The notes under the pieces are model-generated. The model did not search any database and was not told where the DNA came from. It worked only from the letters and a program-made list of their open reading frames with translations. A DNA stretch of 64,000 bases from Pseudoclavibacter sp. CFCC 11306 (GTDB taxonomy: Bacteria; Actinomycetota; Actinomycetes; Actinomycetales; Microbacteriaceae): NCBI RefSeq assembly GCF_008831235.1, contig NZ_WBKF01000001.1:1174529-1238528 (forward strand), read 5' to 3'. Below, piece after piece: positions 1 through 11,950 of the stretch (position 1 is its first letter; every line of letters begins with the position of its first letter). The position numbers were made by a program, and so were the translations under genes.

Positions 1-244
1 GTCACCTTCGGCTTGCGCCCCTTGCGAACCAACTGCTGAATTGTTGGCACAACTTCTCCTTGTATTCGTTGCTCTCTACGTCTGACGCGCACTGCGGCGC
101 AAACTCTGTCGAGTCGACATCTTCACGATGCGGCGAGTCCGGCATTCACTGCTGACCCGCGCGAACATCTGAACTCTCTTGGCACACCACTAATGCGCCA
201 TCGACTGAGCTTAGTCAATACACCCTAGGCGCGTCAAATGTCGG

Positions 245-1093
245 TCATTTGTCTTTGCCGGTGTGTTTCTTGCCCGACGACTCGTTCTCAGCCCGGTCGA
301 CGAGCGTCTGGGCGAAGTCCGGAACATAGATGTTCTCTTCGCGCGGAGGCCGCTCGTAGCCGGCTCGCTCAGGCCGATCGGGAATCACGATCTGCTTCGG
401 CTCCTGCACCGTGTAGGGAATCGAGCTGAGCAGGTGGTGGATCACATTCAGTCTCGAGCGCTTCTTGTCCTCGCTCTCGACCGTGTACCAGTGTGCCTCA
501 GGGATGTCGGTGTGCACGAACATCTCGTCTTTGGCTCGTGAGTAGTCCTCCCACCGAGTGATCGACTGCAGGTCCATGTCAGAGAGCTTCCAGCGACGCA
601 TCGGGTCGTTGAGCCTTGAGCGGAACCGCTTCTCCTGCTCCACGTCGCTGACCGAGAACCAGTATTTGAAGAGCAGAATGCCGTCTTCGACGAGCAGTCG
701 CTCGAAGATCGGCGTCTGGTGCAGAAACCGACGGTACTCCTCAGAAGTGCAGAAGCCCATCACGCGTTCGACGCCGGCACGGTTGTACCACGACCGATCG
801 AAGAGCACGATCTCACCGGCGGCGGGCAGATGCTCGATGTAGCGCTGAAAGTACCACTGCGTCTGCTCACGCTCGCTCGGGGCCGGCAGCGCCACCACGC
901 GCGCCGAGCGCGGGTTGAGGTATTCGGTGATGCGCTTGATCGCGGATCCCTTGCCTGCGGCATCACGCCCTTCGAAGATGATCAGCACGCGCGCACCGGT
1001 TGTCTTCACCCACTGCTGCAGGTTCACGAGCTCGGCCTGCAGACGACGCAGCTCTGACTCATAGACCTTCTTCGGCAGTTTGCCCTTACTCAT
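245..1093 (-). CDS. ppk2: Polyphosphate kinase 2 (PPK2 family)
   Basis: Cytosolic kinase that moves phosphate between inorganic polyphosphate and nucleotides. The 282-residue protein shows a single PPK2 domain. Its Walker A-type loop GRDAAGKGS lies near residue 43 and its Walker B/lid motif FDRSWYNRAGVE near residue 98, followed by the family-typical WKLSDMD stretch. One domain and this length fit the class I enzymes, but the preferred nucleotide (GDP, ADP or AMP) cannot be read. The ATG has a strong upstream AAGGGGAAGA ribosome site. It is monocistronic, since the next minus-strand gene upstream is an unrelated acyltransferase about 100 bp away. The final 30 residues are charged and low in complexity. 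Confidence 0.93.
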   Translation of the reverse strand: MSKGKLPKKVYESELRRLQAELVNLQQWVKTTGARVLIIFEGRDAAGKGSAIKRITEYLNPRSARVVALPAPSEREQTQWYFQRYIEHLPAAGEIVLFDRSWYNRAGVERVMGFCTSEEYRRFLHQTPIFERLLVEDGILLFKYWFSVSDVEQEKRFRSRLNDPMRRWKLSDMDLQSITRWEDYSRAKDEMFVHTDIPEAHWYTVESEDKKRSRLNVIHHLLSSIPYTVQEPKQIVIPDRPERAGYERPPREENIYVPDFAQTLVDRAENESSGKKHTGKDK

Positions 1094-1195
1094 TCTTCCC
1101 CTTGCTCGTGGCTCTGGTGCGGCGCTGAGAATGCGCCACTGTTCAGTATCCCACCTTGCGCCCGGCGCCGCATGGCCGGGAGGTGCCCGGGTCGA

Positions 1196-3745
1196 TCAGC
1201 CGACGACGGTCACACCCAGCCGACCGAGCGCATCCGTCACCGATGCGACGTACCTCCCGGCGGCGGCATCACCGGGATGGATCTGATCACCGGCCAGCTC
1301 ATCGACGTGGTCTTGGACGGCCGCGTGCCAGTGGGCCACGGCGACCGTCTGCGGATGCTGCGCCGCGACCGACTCCAGCGTCGCGTTGCCGGGCTGCTCC
1401 CAGCTGCGCGCCGCGAAGATGTCGACCAGCACGATGCGCCGGTTCGGCCCAGCCCAGGTCACGAGGTCTTCGAGCGCGCTGGCGTCGATGCCTCCGTTGG
1501 TACCGGCATGCACGACGAGCACGCGACGATCTGGGTTGTCGGCGAGCAGTTGGCGGGCGGCGTGGAAGGTGTCTCCGCTCTGCCTGGCCACCTGAGCGTC
1601 GATAAGGATGCCTGGGTAGCTCTGGCTGATCTGACGCGCGCTGGCGAGCATCACCGAGTCTCCGGCGGCGATCATGTCGGTGCCGTGGATCTGCGCGATG
1701 GGCTGTGTCGAGGGGAAGAGCGGCTCGGCTGGCGGCGCACCGTGAGGATCGATCGCAGGCGCCTTCGCCGAAGCGGCATTGGCGTATACGGCTCCGTCCT
1801 CCACATACTGCTGGGCCGTCGACCGATCGGGCGCGCTGATCAGAGAGACGACGCAGAGCACGCTGACGATCGCCGCCGCACCGATCGGCACGACGTGCCG
1901 ACGCATCCCCCCAGTCTCGACCAGGCGGGCATGCACAGCTTTGACGGCCTGTCGAAAGCCGAGCCGCAGAATCGGCTGCTCGACGTAGCGGTAGCTGAGC
2001 CAGCTGGCGAGCGTCGTCAGGCAGAGGCTGATCACGACGACCAGTGCGGTGGGCAGCGGCTCTCCCCTGCCGCCGACGAGATGACGCACCATGATGATGA
2101 CCGGCCAGTGCCACAGATACATGCCGTACGACAGACGGCCGATCAGGCGGCACGGGGCCGTCTGCAGCACCTTGGTGACGACCGATCGCTGGTCGCCGAG
2201 CGTGGCGATGACGACCACGACGAGCGCTGAGACCAAGAAGATGCCACCTTGATAGGTGAACGGGAGCTGGTCGCCGAGCAGCGCGAAGGCGACGCCGAGC
2301 ACAGCGAGCGATACGAGCGCGATGACGTTGACGGCGCCTGCCGCCAGCGGACGCTTCGCACCGAGCTGGCCGAGCCCTCTGGTGCTGTAGAGGGGGCGCG
2401 CGAAGGCGAACGCGGCTCCGAGCATCAGTCCGAAGAGGTGAGTGTGTGTGCCGAAGTAGACGGGGCTCGGGTCGGCACCGGGAACGTACATGAGCGCCAT
2501 GCCTGCCCCCGAGGCGATGGCCAATGCGAGGGCCACGGTCACGCGGCCCGCTCGGCGCAGCGCAAGCACACCGAAGAGCAGCAGCGGCCACACCAGGTAG
2601 AACTGCTCTTCGATCGCGAGCGACCAGAGATGAACGAAGGCGAGCGGCGTGTCTTTGGCGAAGTATGAGTCGCGTGCGGCGATCGACAGCCAGTTCGAGG
2701 TGTAGGTGAACGCGCCGAGAAGCTGCCTGCCGAGCGCGGCGCGCAGGTCGGGTGGAAACAGAGCGAGCGCCGCCGTACAGACGAGCACCATCGCCCAGAG
2801 AGCGGGGATCAGCCGCCGAAGGCGCCGCACCCAGAATCTGCCCAGACTGATGCCGTCTCGGTCGTCGTGGTCGCGAACAAGGCCCGAAGTGATGAGAAAG
2901 CCGCTGAGCACGAAGAACACGTCGACGCCGAGATATCCGCCCGGCAGCCACGAGGTGTCGAGGTGATAGACGATGACCGCGAGCACGGCGATCGCGCGGA
3001 GTCCGTCGAGGGCTCCGAGGCGTCGCCTGGGAGCGGGCTGCGGCTGATCCGCCTCTGGACGCTGGGTCTGAGCCTTCTGACTCTGGGCCTTCTGACCCTG
3101 AGCCTTCTGGTTCTGAGTCTTCTGGTTCTGGGCCTTTGGCGATTGGGTCTGCTGAAGGTTGCTCTGCCGGGGGCTGCTCTGCGGCGTCGGCGCTTGAGAC
3201 GGCGAGACATGAGTCTTCCGCGCTCGGGCAGCGGCTTGCGCTGCCGGCAGCGTCGGGCGCATCGGCGTCTGAGGTGCCGACGGTGTGTGAGGAGCTGGTG
3301 GCTGAGCCCGCGGAACAGGCGGCTGTGGCTGTGGGTCCGGGCCCGACAGCAGCTGAGGCTGCGCGGATGCGGTGCGGCTCTTCGCCGGAGCGGGGCGCCA
3401 ATGCTGCGGTTCGATTCCGTGTCGACGTGCGGGTGCTTTTTCAGGCCCCGTCTTCTGGGCTGGGCTCTTCGTCGAGGATGATTTCGACTCTGCAGACTTC
3501 GGCGCCGCGTCAGGTGCTCCGGTCGGCCGTTGGACGCGGCGAGAGGAGGGCTTTCTCACAGGTTTCGCCGGGGTCTGGGACGAAGCAGGAGTGATCGAGG
3601 GAGCAGACGGCGGCCGCGATGCCGATGCCGAATGCGCAGTCGCTTGTGCGGCGGAGCTCTGCGTTCCGCTTCGCCGGACGTCAGCCGTGTTCGCCGATCC
3701 CCGGTCGGGCGCCTTTGCCGGTGTGCTCTGTTCCCTCTTGGTCAT
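1196..3745 (-). CDS. Membrane acyltransferase (OafA/YrhL type) fused to an SGNH hydrolase domain
   Basis: Probable O-acyltransferase that acetylates a cell-surface polymer. Residues 1-240 are disordered and rich in Ala, Pro, Ser and Gln. The acyltransferase-3 domain begins at RRRLGALDGLR (about 241), with the catalytic-type His in VIVYH (261) and some ten membrane segments up to about residue 640. A C-terminal periplasmic SGNH domain carries GDS (695-697), GTN (748-750) and a D-x-x-H pair (820-823). This two-part layout is known from peptidoglycan and polysaccharide O-acetylases, in which the membrane part hands an acyl group to the SGNH part. The ATG is preceded by AGAGG at very short spacing, so a later start within the disordered leader is possible. 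The substrate is unknown. Confidence 0.88.
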   Translation of the reverse strand: MTKREQSTPAKAPDRGSANTADVRRSGTQSSAAQATAHSASASRPPSAPSITPASSQTPAKPVRKPSSRRVQRPTGAPDAAPKSAESKSSSTKSPAQKTGPEKAPARRHGIEPQHWRPAPAKSRTASAQPQLLSGPDPQPQPPVPRAQPPAPHTPSAPQTPMRPTLPAAQAAARARKTHVSPSQAPTPQSSPRQSNLQQTQSPKAQNQKTQNQKAQGQKAQSQKAQTQRPEADQPQPAPRRRLGALDGLRAIAVLAVIVYHLDTSWLPGGYLGVDVFFVLSGFLITSGLVRDHDDRDGISLGRFWVRRLRRLIPALWAMVLVCTAALALFPPDLRAALGRQLLGAFTYTSNWLSIAARDSYFAKDTPLAFVHLWSLAIEEQFYLVWPLLLFGVLALRRAGRVTVALALAIASGAGMALMYVPGADPSPVYFGTHTHLFGLMLGAAFAFARPLYSTRGLGQLGAKRPLAAGAVNVIALVSLAVLGVAFALLGDQLPFTYQGGIFLVSALVVVVIATLGDQRSVVTKVLQTAPCRLIGRLSYGMYLWHWPVIIMVRHLVGGRGEPLPTALVVVISLCLTTLASWLSYRYVEQPILRLGFRQAVKAVHARLVETGGMRRHVVPIGAAAIVSVLCVVSLISAPDRSTAQQYVEDGAVYANAASAKAPAIDPHGAPPAEPLFPSTQPIAQIHGTDMIAAGDSVMLASARQISQSYPGILIDAQVARQSGDTFHAARQLLADNPDRRVLVVHAGTNGGIDASALEDLVTWAGPNRRIVLVDIFAARSWEQPGNATLESVAAQHPQTVAVAHWHAAVQDHVDELAGDQIHPGDAAAGRYVASVTDALGRLGVTVVG
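3062..3136 (-). repeat. Five tandem 15-bp repeats inside the acyltransferase leader
   Basis: Five in-frame copies of a 15-bp unit encode the pentapeptide K-(A/T)-Q-(N/G/S/T)-Q at residues 204-228, just before the first membrane helix. The unit probably varies in copy number by slippage and lengthens the cytoplasmic linker. No function beyond a flexible spacer can be inferred. Confidence 0.75.
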
Positions 3746-4010
3746 GATCCTCTACAGCGTAGTGCCGAGTTCTCATGGCGTCGGCTGGCGCGACGGGTGT
3801 CGGCGTTCTGTCTCCCAGGATGGTCTCCCGGCATCCTTCTTCACACTCCTTGCTGCGCGGCCTGCGCCCGCACCTCGCCGCAGGCGTTCCCGCAGCGACG
3901 GCACTGCTGCGACACCGACAGCACTGCCCGGCAAGCAGTGCGCTGATCGTGGCGGCACCATGCCGCACTTGGCTCGACGGCGCTGCAGGACGAATGAGAA
4001 GAGCCGAAAG

Positions 4011-4055
4011 ACGAAGAGGGCCGCATGCAGAAGAACTGCATGCGGCCCTCTTCGT
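4011..4055 (-). terminator. rpoC terminator hairpin
   Basis: A perfect 20-bp inverted repeat (4011-4030 with 4036-4055) closes a 5-nt loop 80 bp downstream of the rpoC stop. On the minus strand it is followed by a short T-rich run (CTTTC), fitting an intrinsic terminator of the rpoBC transcript. The rest of the gene-free stretch 3746-4135 shows no convincing ORF. It must hold the promoter of the acyltransferase gene, which I could not place. Confidence 0.85.
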
Positions 4056-4135
4056 CACGGCGCATTACCGAGCCGTCTCAGTCGGGCGCCCGGGATGGGC
4101 AGCAGCGACGAGACACCCGATCGAGCCGGTATCGC

Positions 4136-7100
4136 CTAGTTGTACGTTCCGGGCTCGAAGTTCCCGAAGTCTTCGAGATCGGTGAAGCCCAGATCGCCCT
4201 GGCTGAAATCGACCGAATCGTTGAACAGACGGTTCGGGTAGCGCTCGGCACGAGCCTCTTCGGTCGGCTCGACTTTGACGTCGCGGTAGACGTTCAGGCC
4301 AGTGCCGGCTGGGATCAGCTTGCCGATGATCACGTTCTCTTTCAGGCCCACCAGCGGGTCGGCCTTGCCATCGAGCGCGGCCTGCGTGAGCACGCGGGTC
4401 GTCTCCTGGAAAGAGGCCGCAGACAGCCACGAGTCGGTCGCCAGCGAAGCCTTCGTGATGCCCATGACCTCACGACGGCCGGTTGCCGGCTGCTTCTTCT
4501 CGACGACCGTCTGACGGTTGACCTTGTTGTAGGCATCGACGTCGACGACCTCGCCGGGCAGGAAGTTGGTTGCTCCGTGCTCGACGACAGTGACCTTGCG
4601 CAGCATCTGCCGCACGATGACCTCGATGTGCTTGTCGTGAATCGGCACACCCTGTGACCGGTAGACGCCCTGCACCCCTTCGACCAGCAGACGCTGGACG
4701 GCGCGGATGCCGCTGACGCGCAGAACCTCTTTCGGATCGAGCGAGCCGGCCTGCAGCTGTTCGCCGAGCGAGACGTGCTGCCCCTCTTCGACCAGCAGGT
4801 TCGCACGCTTCAGCACCGGGTACACGAACTCGTCGTCACCGTTGTCGGGGGTCACAATGACGCGACGACCCTTCTCGGTGTCTTCGATGTGCACACGACC
4901 GTCGGCCTCAGAGATCGGCGACGAGTTCTTCGGGGTACGCGCCTCGAAAAGCTCGGTCACACGAGGAAGACCCTGGGTGATGTCGTCAGCCGAAGCCGAT
5001 CCGCCGGTGTGGAAGGTGCGCATCGTCAGCTGCGTACCGGGCTCACCGATCGACTGAGCTGCGATGATGCCCACGGCCTCGCCGATGTCGGCGAGCTTAC
5101 CGGTGGCCAGCGAACGACCGTAGCAGGCCTGGCAGACACCGACCGCAGACTCACAGGTCAGCACTGAGCGAACCTTGACCTGCGTGATGCCGGCCTGGAT
5201 CAGCTCGTCGATCAGCACGTCGCCGACGTCAGCGCCACGCTTGGCGACCACCGTTCCGTCAGCCGCAACGGCATCCGTCGCCAGCGTGCGCGAGTACACC
5301 GAGTTCTCGACGTTCTCGTCACGCACCAGCGTGCCGTCGACGTCATTGGCAATGGTGACGTCGATGCCCTTCTTCGTGCCGCAGTCGGCCTCGCGGATGA
5401 TGACGTCCTGTGCCACGTCGACCAGACGACGAGTCAGGTAGCCCGAGTCAGCCGTTCGCAGAGCGGTGTCGGCGAGGCCCTTTCGAGCGCCGTGCGTGGC
5501 GATGAAGTACTCGAGGTTCGACAGGCCCTCACGGTAGCTCGAGAGAATCGGGCGGGGGTAGATATCACCCTTCGCGTCGTTCACCAGACCACGGATGCCT
5601 GCGATGTTACGGATCTGCAGCCAGTTGCCTCGTGCACCCGAGGTGACCATGCGGTTGATGTTGTTCTCGCGCGGGAACGAGGCCTTCATCGCGTCGGCCA
5701 CCTTGTCGGTCGCCTCCGTCCACACCTTGATCAGATCGGCGCGACGCTCCATCTCGGTCGTCAGACCCAGATCGAACTGCTCCTGAACCTCTGTCGCCTT
5801 CTTCTCGTACTCGGCGATGATCTTCGGCTTCTCGGCCGGAGTCACCACGTCGCTCAGCGCCACGGTGACGCCCGAACGAGCGGCCCAGTGGAAGCCGGCG
5901 TCTTTGATCTTGTCGAGGGTCTCGGCGACGATCACCTTCGGGTAGCGCTCAGCGAGGTTCGTGACGATCTGCGCCAGCTCGCCCTTGCCCGCCTGTGCCT
6001 CGAAGTAGGGGTAGTCGTCGGGCAGCAGCTCGTTGAAGATCGCGCGCCCCAGCGTGGTCTCGAGCAGGAACGGCTTGTCGGCCTCGAAGCCCTCCGGCTC
6101 CTTCCCCGGCTCGAACGCGATGTTCTCGAGGCGGATGTGCACCTTGGCGTGCAGATCGAGGTCGCCGAGGTCGCGGGCCAGGATGGCCTCCGAGATCGAC
6201 GAGTAGTAACGTCCCTCGCCGGCAGCGCCCTCGATGTGATCTGTCAGCGTGAACAGGCCGATGACCATGTCCTGTGAGGGCAGGGTGACCGGGCGGCCGT
6301 CTGACGGCTTGAGGATGTTGTTGCTCGAGAGCATCAGGATGCGAGCCTCAGCCTGCGCCTCGACGCTCAGCGGCAGGTGCACGGCCATCTGGTCACCGTC
6401 GAAGTCGGCGTTGAAGGCCGAGCAGACGAGCGGGTGCAGCTGGATGGCCTTGCCCTCGACGAGCAGCGGCTCGAACGCCTGGATGCCCAGACGGTGCAGC
6501 GTAGGTGCGCGGTTCAGCAGCACCGGCCGATCTTTGATGATCTCTTCGAGAACATCCCAGACGTCGGGGTTCGAACGCTCGACTTTGCGCTTCGCGGCCT
6601 TGATGTTCTGCGCGTAGCCCAGCTCGATCAGACGCTTGATGACGAACGGCTTGAACAGCTCGAGCGCCATCTCTTTCGGCAGACCGCACTGGTGCAGCTT
6701 CAGCTGCGGGCCGACCACGATGACCGAACGGCCCGAGTAGTCGACGCGCTTGCCCAGCAGGTTCTGACGGAAACGCCCCTGCTTGCCCTTGAGCATGTCG
6801 CTCAGTGACTTGAGGGCGCGGTTGCCGGTGCCGGTGACCGGGCGGCCGCGGCGGCCGTTGTCGAACAGTGCGTCGACGGCCTCCTGCAGCATGCGCTTCT
6901 CGTTGTTCACGATGATCTCGGGAGCACCGAGGTCGAGCAGACGACGCAGACGGTTGTTGCGGTTGATCACGCGACGGTAGAGGTCGTTGAGATCTGATGT
7001 CGCGAAGCGACCGCCGTCGAGCTGGACCATCGGACGCAGCTCCGGCGGGATCACCGGAACCACGTCGAGCACCATCGATGCGGGCGACGTGCCGGTGTGC

Positions 7101-8008
7101 AGGAACGAGCTGACCACCTTGAGTCGCTTGATGGCGCGGATCTTCTTCTGGCCGCGGCCCTCTTCGATCTGCAGACGCAGGCTCTCGGCCTCGGACTCGA
7201 GGTCGAAGTCCTGCAGACGACGCTGGATCGCCTCGGCGCCCATGTGCCCCTCGAAGTACTCGCCGAAGCGGTCTTCGAGCTCGTGGTACACGGCGTCTTC
7301 GGGAAGGAGCTGACCGACCTTGAGGTTGCGGAAGACCTCCCAAGTCTGGTCGAGTCGAGCGATCTGCTCGTCGAACGACTTGCGGATGCGGGCGATGTCT
7401 TTCTCACCGGCATCACGCGTGCGGCGCTTGGCGTCGGCCTTCGCACCCGACTCCTCCTGTGCGGCGAGGTCGTTCTCGAGCTGCTTCATGCGCTCGGCGA
7501 TCTCGGACTCACGAGCCTGTTCGAGCTCCTGAGCCTCGAGACGAAGCTCGGCCTTAAGAGTGGCCTGGTCTTCGTGACGTCCCTCTTCGTCGATCGAGAT
7601 GATCATGTAGGCGGCGAAGTAGATGACCTTCTCGAGGTCTTTCGGCGCCATGTCGAGCAGGTAGCCGAGGCGTGAGGGCACGCCCTTGAAGTACCAGATG
7701 TGCGTGACGGGGGCGGCCAGATCGATGTGCCCCATGCGCTCACGGCGCACCGAGCTCTTCGTGACCTCGACGCCGCATCGCTCGCACACGACGCCCTTGT
7801 AGCGGATGCGCTTGTACTTGCCGCAGGCGCATTCGTAGTCTTTGGTCGGGCCGAAGATCTTCTCGCAGAAGAGGCCGTCTTTCTCAGGCTTCAGCGTGCG
7901 GTAGTTGATGGTCTCGGGCTTCTTGACCTCGCCGTGCGACCAGTGACGAATGTCGTCTGCGGTGGCCAGGCCGATCTTCAGCTCATCGAAAGTCGTAGTC
8001 TCGAGCAC
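4136..8008 (-). CDS. rpoC: DNA-directed RNA polymerase subunit beta'
   Basis: Largest catalytic subunit of RNA polymerase, 1290 residues and full length for an actinomycete. The N-terminal zinc ribbon has Cys60, Cys62, Cys75 and Cys78. The active-site magnesium loop [14 protein letters not shown] is intact, as is the bridge helix/trigger loop region (FHTGG). A second zinc site is formed by cysteines in the [14 protein letters not shown] stretch. It lies 47 bp downstream of rpoB on the same strand, so the two are co-transcribed as in nearly all bacteria. A strong hairpin at 4011-4055 ends the transcript. Confidence 0.99.
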   Translation of the reverse strand: MLETTTFDELKIGLATADDIRHWSHGEVKKPETINYRTLKPEKDGLFCEKIFGPTKDYECACGKYKRIRYKGVVCERCGVEVTKSSVRRERMGHIDLAAPVTHIWYFKGVPSRLGYLLDMAPKDLEKVIYFAAYMIISIDEEGRHEDQATLKAELRLEAQELEQARESEIAERMKQLENDLAAQEESGAKADAKRRTRDAGEKDIARIRKSFDEQIARLDQTWEVFRNLKVGQLLPEDAVYHELEDRFGEYFEGHMGAEAIQRRLQDFDLESEAESLRLQIEEGRGQKKIRAIKRLKVVSSFLHTGTSPASMVLDVVPVIPPELRPMVQLDGGRFATSDLNDLYRRVINRNNRLRRLLDLGAPEIIVNNEKRMLQEAVDALFDNGRRGRPVTGTGNRALKSLSDMLKGKQGRFRQNLLGKRVDYSGRSVIVVGPQLKLHQCGLPKEMALELFKPFVIKRLIELGYAQNIKAAKRKVERSNPDVWDVLEEIIKDRPVLLNRAPTLHRLGIQAFEPLLVEGKAIQLHPLVCSAFNADFDGDQMAVHLPLSVEAQAEARILMLSSNNILKPSDGRPVTLPSQDMVIGLFTLTDHIEGAAGEGRYYSSISEAILARDLGDLDLHAKVHIRLENIAFEPGKEPEGFEADKPFLLETTLGRAIFNELLPDDYPYFEAQAGKGELAQIVTNLAERYPKVIVAETLDKIKDAGFHWAARSGVTVALSDVVTPAEKPKIIAEYEKKATEVQEQFDLGLTTEMERRADLIKVWTEATDKVADAMKASFPRENNINRMVTSGARGNWLQIRNIAGIRGLVNDAKGDIYPRPILSSYREGLSNLEYFIATHGARKGLADTALRTADSGYLTRRLVDVAQDVIIREADCGTKKGIDVTIANDVDGTLVRDENVENSVYSRTLATDAVAADGTVVAKRGADVGDVLIDELIQAGITQVKVRSVLTCESAVGVCQACYGRSLATGKLADIGEAVGIIAAQSIGEPGTQLTMRTFHTGGSASADDITQGLPRVTELFEARTPKNSSPISEADGRVHIEDTEKGRRVIVTPDNGDDEFVYPVLKRANLLVEEGQHVSLGEQLQAGSLDPKEVLRVSGIRAVQRLLVEGVQGVYRSQGVPIHDKHIEVIVRQMLRKVTVVEHGATNFLPGEVVDVDAYNKVNRQTVVEKKQPATGRREVMGITKASLATDSWLSAASFQETTRVLTQAALDGKADPLVGLKENVIIGKLIPAGTGLNVYRDVKVEPTEEARAERYPNRLFNDSVDFSQGDLGFTDLEDFGNFEPGTYN

Positions 8009-8055
8009 TTTGTCTCTCTTTCTGGAAGTCTCTGTGTGTCTGTTGATCAGCCGGG

Positions 8056-11000
8056 TCAGATCTCGTCGATCGGACCGTTCTCGAACTGCTTCGAGATGTT
8101 GATGCCGAGCTCTTCGACGGCGTTGTAGGCGTCATCCTCGCTGTCGCGCAGGCTGACGGCCTGGCCGGCCGAGTTCAGCACCTCGACGTTCAGGCACAGG
8201 GACTGCATCTCTTTGATGAGCACCTTGAACGACTCAGGAATGCCGGGCTCCTGGATGTTCTCGCCCTTGACGATGGCCTCGTACGCCTTCACACGGCCGG
8301 TGACATCGTCGGACTTGATCGTGAGCATCTCCTGCAGCGCGTGCGCAGCGCCGTAGGCGTACAGCGCCCAGACCTCCATCTCGCCGAAGCGCTGACCGCC
8401 GAACTGCGCCTTACCACCGAGCGGCTGCTGCGTGATCATCGAGTACGGGCCCGTCGAACGCGCGTGGATCTTGTCGTCGACCAGGTGGTGCAGCTTCAGG
8501 ATGTACATGTAGCCCACCGACACCGGGTCGGGGAACGGCTCGCCGGAACGACCGTCGAACAGCTGGACCTTGCCGTTGTGGTCGATCAGACGATCGCCGT
8601 CGCGGTTCGGCAGCGTCGAGTCGAGCAGACCCGAGATCTCGTCTTCGGACGCACCGTCGAAGACCGGCGTGGCGACCTTCGTGTTCGGCTCGGCCTGACG
8701 GGCGCGCTCAGGGAGCTCCTTGGCCCACTCGGCGTTGTCGTCGACCTTCCAGCCCTGCTTGGCAGCCCACCCGAGGTGGAGCTCGAGCACCTGACCGAAG
8801 TTCATTCGGCCGGGCACGCCCAGCGGGTTCAGGATGATGTCGACCGGCGTGCCATCCGGCAGGAAGGGCATGTCTTCGGCGGGCACGATCTTCGAGATGA
8901 CGCCCTTGTTGCCGTGACGGCCTGAGAGCTTGTCGCCCTCGGTGATCTTGCGCTTCTGGGCGATGTACACGACCACGCGCTGGTTCACGCCGTTGCCGAG
9001 CTCGTCGTCGCCCTCTTCGGCGTCGAACAGACGAACGCCGATGACGGTGCCACGCTCGCCGTGCGGCACCTTCAGCGAGGTGTCGCGAACCTCACGGCTC
9101 TTCTCGTTGAAGATGGCGCGCAGCAGACGCTCTTCGGCGCTGAGCTCGGTCTCGCCCTTCGGCGTGACCTTGCCGACGAGGATGTCACCGGGGCGAACCT
9201 CGGCACCGATGCGGATGATGCCGCGCTCGTCGAGATCGGCGAGCATGTCCTGCGAGACGTTCGGCAGGTCGCGAGTGATCTCTTCTTTGCCGAGCTTGGT
9301 GTCACGAGCGTCGACGTCGTACTCCTCGATGTGGATCGAGGTCAGCGTGTCGTTCTTGACCAGGTTCTGGTTGAGGATGATCGCATCCTCGTAGTTCAGG
9401 CCCTCCCACGGCATGAACGCGACCAGCAGGTTCTTGCCGAGTGCGAGCTCGCCGCCCTGCGTGGCGGGGCCGTCGGCGATGACCTGACCGGCCTCGACGC
9501 GGTCGCCTTCTCGAACCAGCACGCGGTTGTTGAAGCAGGTGCCCTGGTTGGCACGATCGAACTTGCGCGTCGGGTAGCTGTCGATCCCGCCCTCGTCGTT
9601 CTCGACGACGACGAGGTCGGCCGAGACCTCGGTGACCACGCCGCCCTGTGCGGCGGTGATGACGTCACCGGAGTCGACCGCAGTGTAGGCCTCCATGCCG
9701 GTGCCGACCAGCGGGCTGTCGCTGCGCAGCAGCGGCACCGCCTGACGCTGCATGTTCGCCCCCATGAGGGCGCGGTGCGCGTCGTCGTGCTCGAGGAACG
9801 GAATCAGTGACGTACCGACTGACACCATCTGACGCGGCGAGACGTCGATGTAGTCGACCTGATCGGCCGGCACCAGCTCGACGTCGCCGCCCTTGAGGCG
9901 CACCAGCACGCGGTCGCTGATGAAGTTGCCCTGCTCGTCGACGTTCGCGTTGGCCTGCGCGACCACGAACTCGTCTTCGTCAGATGCGGTGAGGTAGTCG
10001 ATCTGGTCGGTCAGGCGACCGTTCTCGACCTTGCGGTACGGGGTCTCGATGAACCCGAACGAGTTGATGCGGGCGAAGGTCGCCATCGAGCCGATCAGAC
10101 CGATGTTCGGGCCTTCAGGAGTCTCGATGGGGCACATACGGCCGTAGTGCGAGGGGTGCACGTCTCGCACCTCGACGCCGGCGCGCTCACGTGACAGACC
10201 GCCTGGGCCCAGCGCCGAAAGACGACGCTTGTGCGTGACGCCGGCCAGCGGGTTGTTCTGGTCCATGAACTGCGACAGCTGGCTGGTTCCGAAGAACTCC
10301 TTGATCGCAGCGACGACGGGGCGCACGTTGATCAGAGTCTGCGGCGTGATCGCCTCGGCGTCCTGCGTGGTCATGCGCTCGCGAACGACGCGCTCCATGC
10401 GGCTGAGGCCGGTGCGCACCTGGTTCTGAATGAGCTCGCCGACGGCGCGGATGCGACGGTTGCCGAAGTGGTCGATGTCGTCGACGTCGACGGGAATCTC
10501 GACCTCTTTGCCCTCGCGCACACCCTCGACCGTCGCCTCGCCGGCGTGCAGCGCGACGAGGTACTTGATGGTCTTGACGATGTCTTCTACGGTCAGCACC
10601 GACTGCTGGATCGGCGCATCGATGCCGAGTTTGCGGTCGATCTTGTAGCGACCGACCTTGGCGAGGTCGTAGCGCTTGTCGTTGAAGTAGAAGTTGTCGA
10701 GCAGGGCTCGGGCCGCCTCGGCGGCAACCTGCTCGCCCGGGCGCAGCTTGCGGTAGATGTCGCGCAGAGCCTCGTCTTTGGTGGCGATGGTGTCTTTCTC
10801 GAGCGTCGAGAGAATCGAGTCGTAGCCGGCGAACTCGGCCTGGATGTCTTCGGCGGTCAGCCCCAGAGCCTTGAGGAACACCGTGACCGACTGCTTGCGC
10901 TTGCGGTCGATGCGCACGCCGACCTGATCGCGCTTGTCGACCTCGAACTCGAGCCACGCGCCGCGGCTCGGAATCACGCGAGCAGAGAAGACCTCTTTGT

Positions 11001-11550
11001 CTGAGTTCTTCTCGAACTGGCGCTCGAAGTACACACCGGGCGAACGCACCAGCTGCGAGACGACGACGCGCTCCGAGCCGTTGACGATGAAGGTGCCCTT
11101 GCGGGTCATCATCGGGAAGTTGCCCATGAAGACCGTCTGCGTCTTGATCTCGCCGGTCTCGTAGTTCATGAACTCGGCCTCGACGTAGAGCGGGGCCTCG
11201 TAGGTCTTGCCGCGCTCCTTGCACTCGTCGATGCTGTAGCGCACCGGCTCGAGCGTGGGGTTGGCGAAGCTGAGGTGCATCTTCTCGAGGTTGTCCTCGA
11301 TGGGCGAGATCTCTTCGAAGACCGCGTCCAGGCCGCTCTTGACCGGAACGTCGTGACGCCCCGCAGCCTGATCGTCGGCCAGACGCTTCTTCCACCCCTC
11401 GTTGCCGATCAGCCAGTCAAAGCTCTCGGTCTGCAGGGCGAGCAGATCGGGAACGTTGATCGGCTCGGTGATTTTGGCGAAGGAGAGGCGCTTGTAATTG
11501 CGGCCCTGAGAGTTGACGGTGGTGTTGGATGCGTTGCGCGCAGCAGCCAA
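8056..11550 (-). CDS. rpoB: DNA-directed RNA polymerase subunit beta
   Basis: Catalytic beta subunit of RNA polymerase, 1164 residues. I place the start at the TTG at 11550: it is preceded by GGAGGA and begins the conserved LAAARNAS N-terminus, whereas the open frame runs 72 codons further upstream without similarity to RpoB. The rifampicin pocket reads [12 protein letters not shown] followed by [10 protein letters not shown]. The residues equivalent to E. coli Asp516, His526 and Ser531 are wild type, which predicts rifampicin sensitivity at this target. rpoC follows after 47 bp. Confidence 0.98.
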   Translation of the reverse strand: MAAARNASNTTVNSQGRNYKRLSFAKITEPINVPDLLALQTESFDWLIGNEGWKKRLADDQAAGRHDVPVKSGLDAVFEEISPIEDNLEKMHLSFANPTLEPVRYSIDECKERGKTYEAPLYVEAEFMNYETGEIKTQTVFMGNFPMMTRKGTFIVNGSERVVVSQLVRSPGVYFERQFEKNSDKEVFSARVIPSRGAWLEFEVDKRDQVGVRIDRKRKQSVTVFLKALGLTAEDIQAEFAGYDSILSTLEKDTIATKDEALRDIYRKLRPGEQVAAEAARALLDNFYFNDKRYDLAKVGRYKIDRKLGIDAPIQQSVLTVEDIVKTIKYLVALHAGEATVEGVREGKEVEIPVDVDDIDHFGNRRIRAVGELIQNQVRTGLSRMERVVRERMTTQDAEAITPQTLINVRPVVAAIKEFFGTSQLSQFMDQNNPLAGVTHKRRLSALGPGGLSRERAGVEVRDVHPSHYGRMCPIETPEGPNIGLIGSMATFARINSFGFIETPYRKVENGRLTDQIDYLTASDEDEFVVAQANANVDEQGNFISDRVLVRLKGGDVELVPADQVDYIDVSPRQMVSVGTSLIPFLEHDDAHRALMGANMQRQAVPLLRSDSPLVGTGMEAYTAVDSGDVITAAQGGVVTEVSADLVVVENDEGGIDSYPTRKFDRANQGTCFNNRVLVREGDRVEAGQVIADGPATQGGELALGKNLLVAFMPWEGLNYEDAIILNQNLVKNDTLTSIHIEEYDVDARDTKLGKEEITRDLPNVSQDMLADLDERGIIRIGAEVRPGDILVGKVTPKGETELSAEERLLRAIFNEKSREVRDTSLKVPHGERGTVIGVRLFDAEEGDDELGNGVNQRVVVYIAQKRKITEGDKLSGRHGNKGVISKIVPAEDMPFLPDGTPVDIILNPLGVPGRMNFGQVLELHLGWAAKQGWKVDDNAEWAKELPERARQAEPNTKVATPVFDGASEDEISGLLDSTLPNRDGDRLIDHNGKVQLFDGRSGEPFPDPVSVGYMYILKLHHLVDDKIHARSTGPYSMITQQPLGGKAQFGGQRFGEMEVWALYAYGAAHALQEMLTIKSDDVTGRVKAYEAIVKGENIQEPGIPESFKVLIKEMQSLCLNVEVLNSAGQAVSLRDSEDDAYNAVEELGINISKQFENGPIDEI

Positions 11551-11770
11551 GGGATTCCTCCAATAAAGCCTGGTGGGGCTTGTCGTTTCATTGACTTCGA
11601 CCGCGACTCGCCAGCATCCACACCGATACGACACCTCGACCGGGGATACAATCTGTATCCGCAGCCGACGTGGATCGAGTGCAATGTGACCGCAATATGA
11701 CACACCACCTGCCCACCGCCATATGCGGGCATGAAGAAGACACCGTCGAGCGCAGAGATTCAGCATACGT

Positions 11771-11799
11771 CATATAGCACGCGATGTCCAGACCTGCAA
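11771..11799 (-). promoter_or_regulatory. Candidate rpoB promoter
   Basis: On the minus strand TTGCAG (11794-11799) and TATATG (11771-11776) are separated by exactly 17 nt, the best sigma-70-like match in the 400-bp gap between rpoB and the divergent SulP gene. It would give an rpoB leader of a little over 200 nt, long enough for attenuation. I see nothing else certain in 11551-11950 apart from the GGGGG ribosome site of the SulP gene. Confidence 0.5.
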
Positions 11800-11950
11800 C
11801 ACAACCTCGTCTGCACACCCACCCGACGCCCCCATCGCGGCTCTCGACGACCGACGTATACGACGCAGCAGATAAACATGTACGTGTTGTACGATTTCTG
11901 CAGCGAGCGCCGGGCACTGATGCGCCGGCCCTGCGAGACGGGGGAACGTC

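Noticed and set aside
1-244. Gene at the left window edge
   Set aside because: No frame with coding character or ribosome site was seen; a weak CCAAC/GTTGG-type hairpin near position 30-50 is not enough to call anything.
1172-2230. Plus-strand open frame of 352 codons across the acyltransferase gene
   Set aside because: It is a high-GC shadow of the real minus-strand gene, without domain pattern, and rich in Arg/His/Asp as usual for such frames.
11551-11766. 72-codon N-terminal extension of rpoB
   Set aside because: The TTG at 11550 has a clear ribosome site and begins the conserved RpoB start; the extension includes what should be the untranslated leader.
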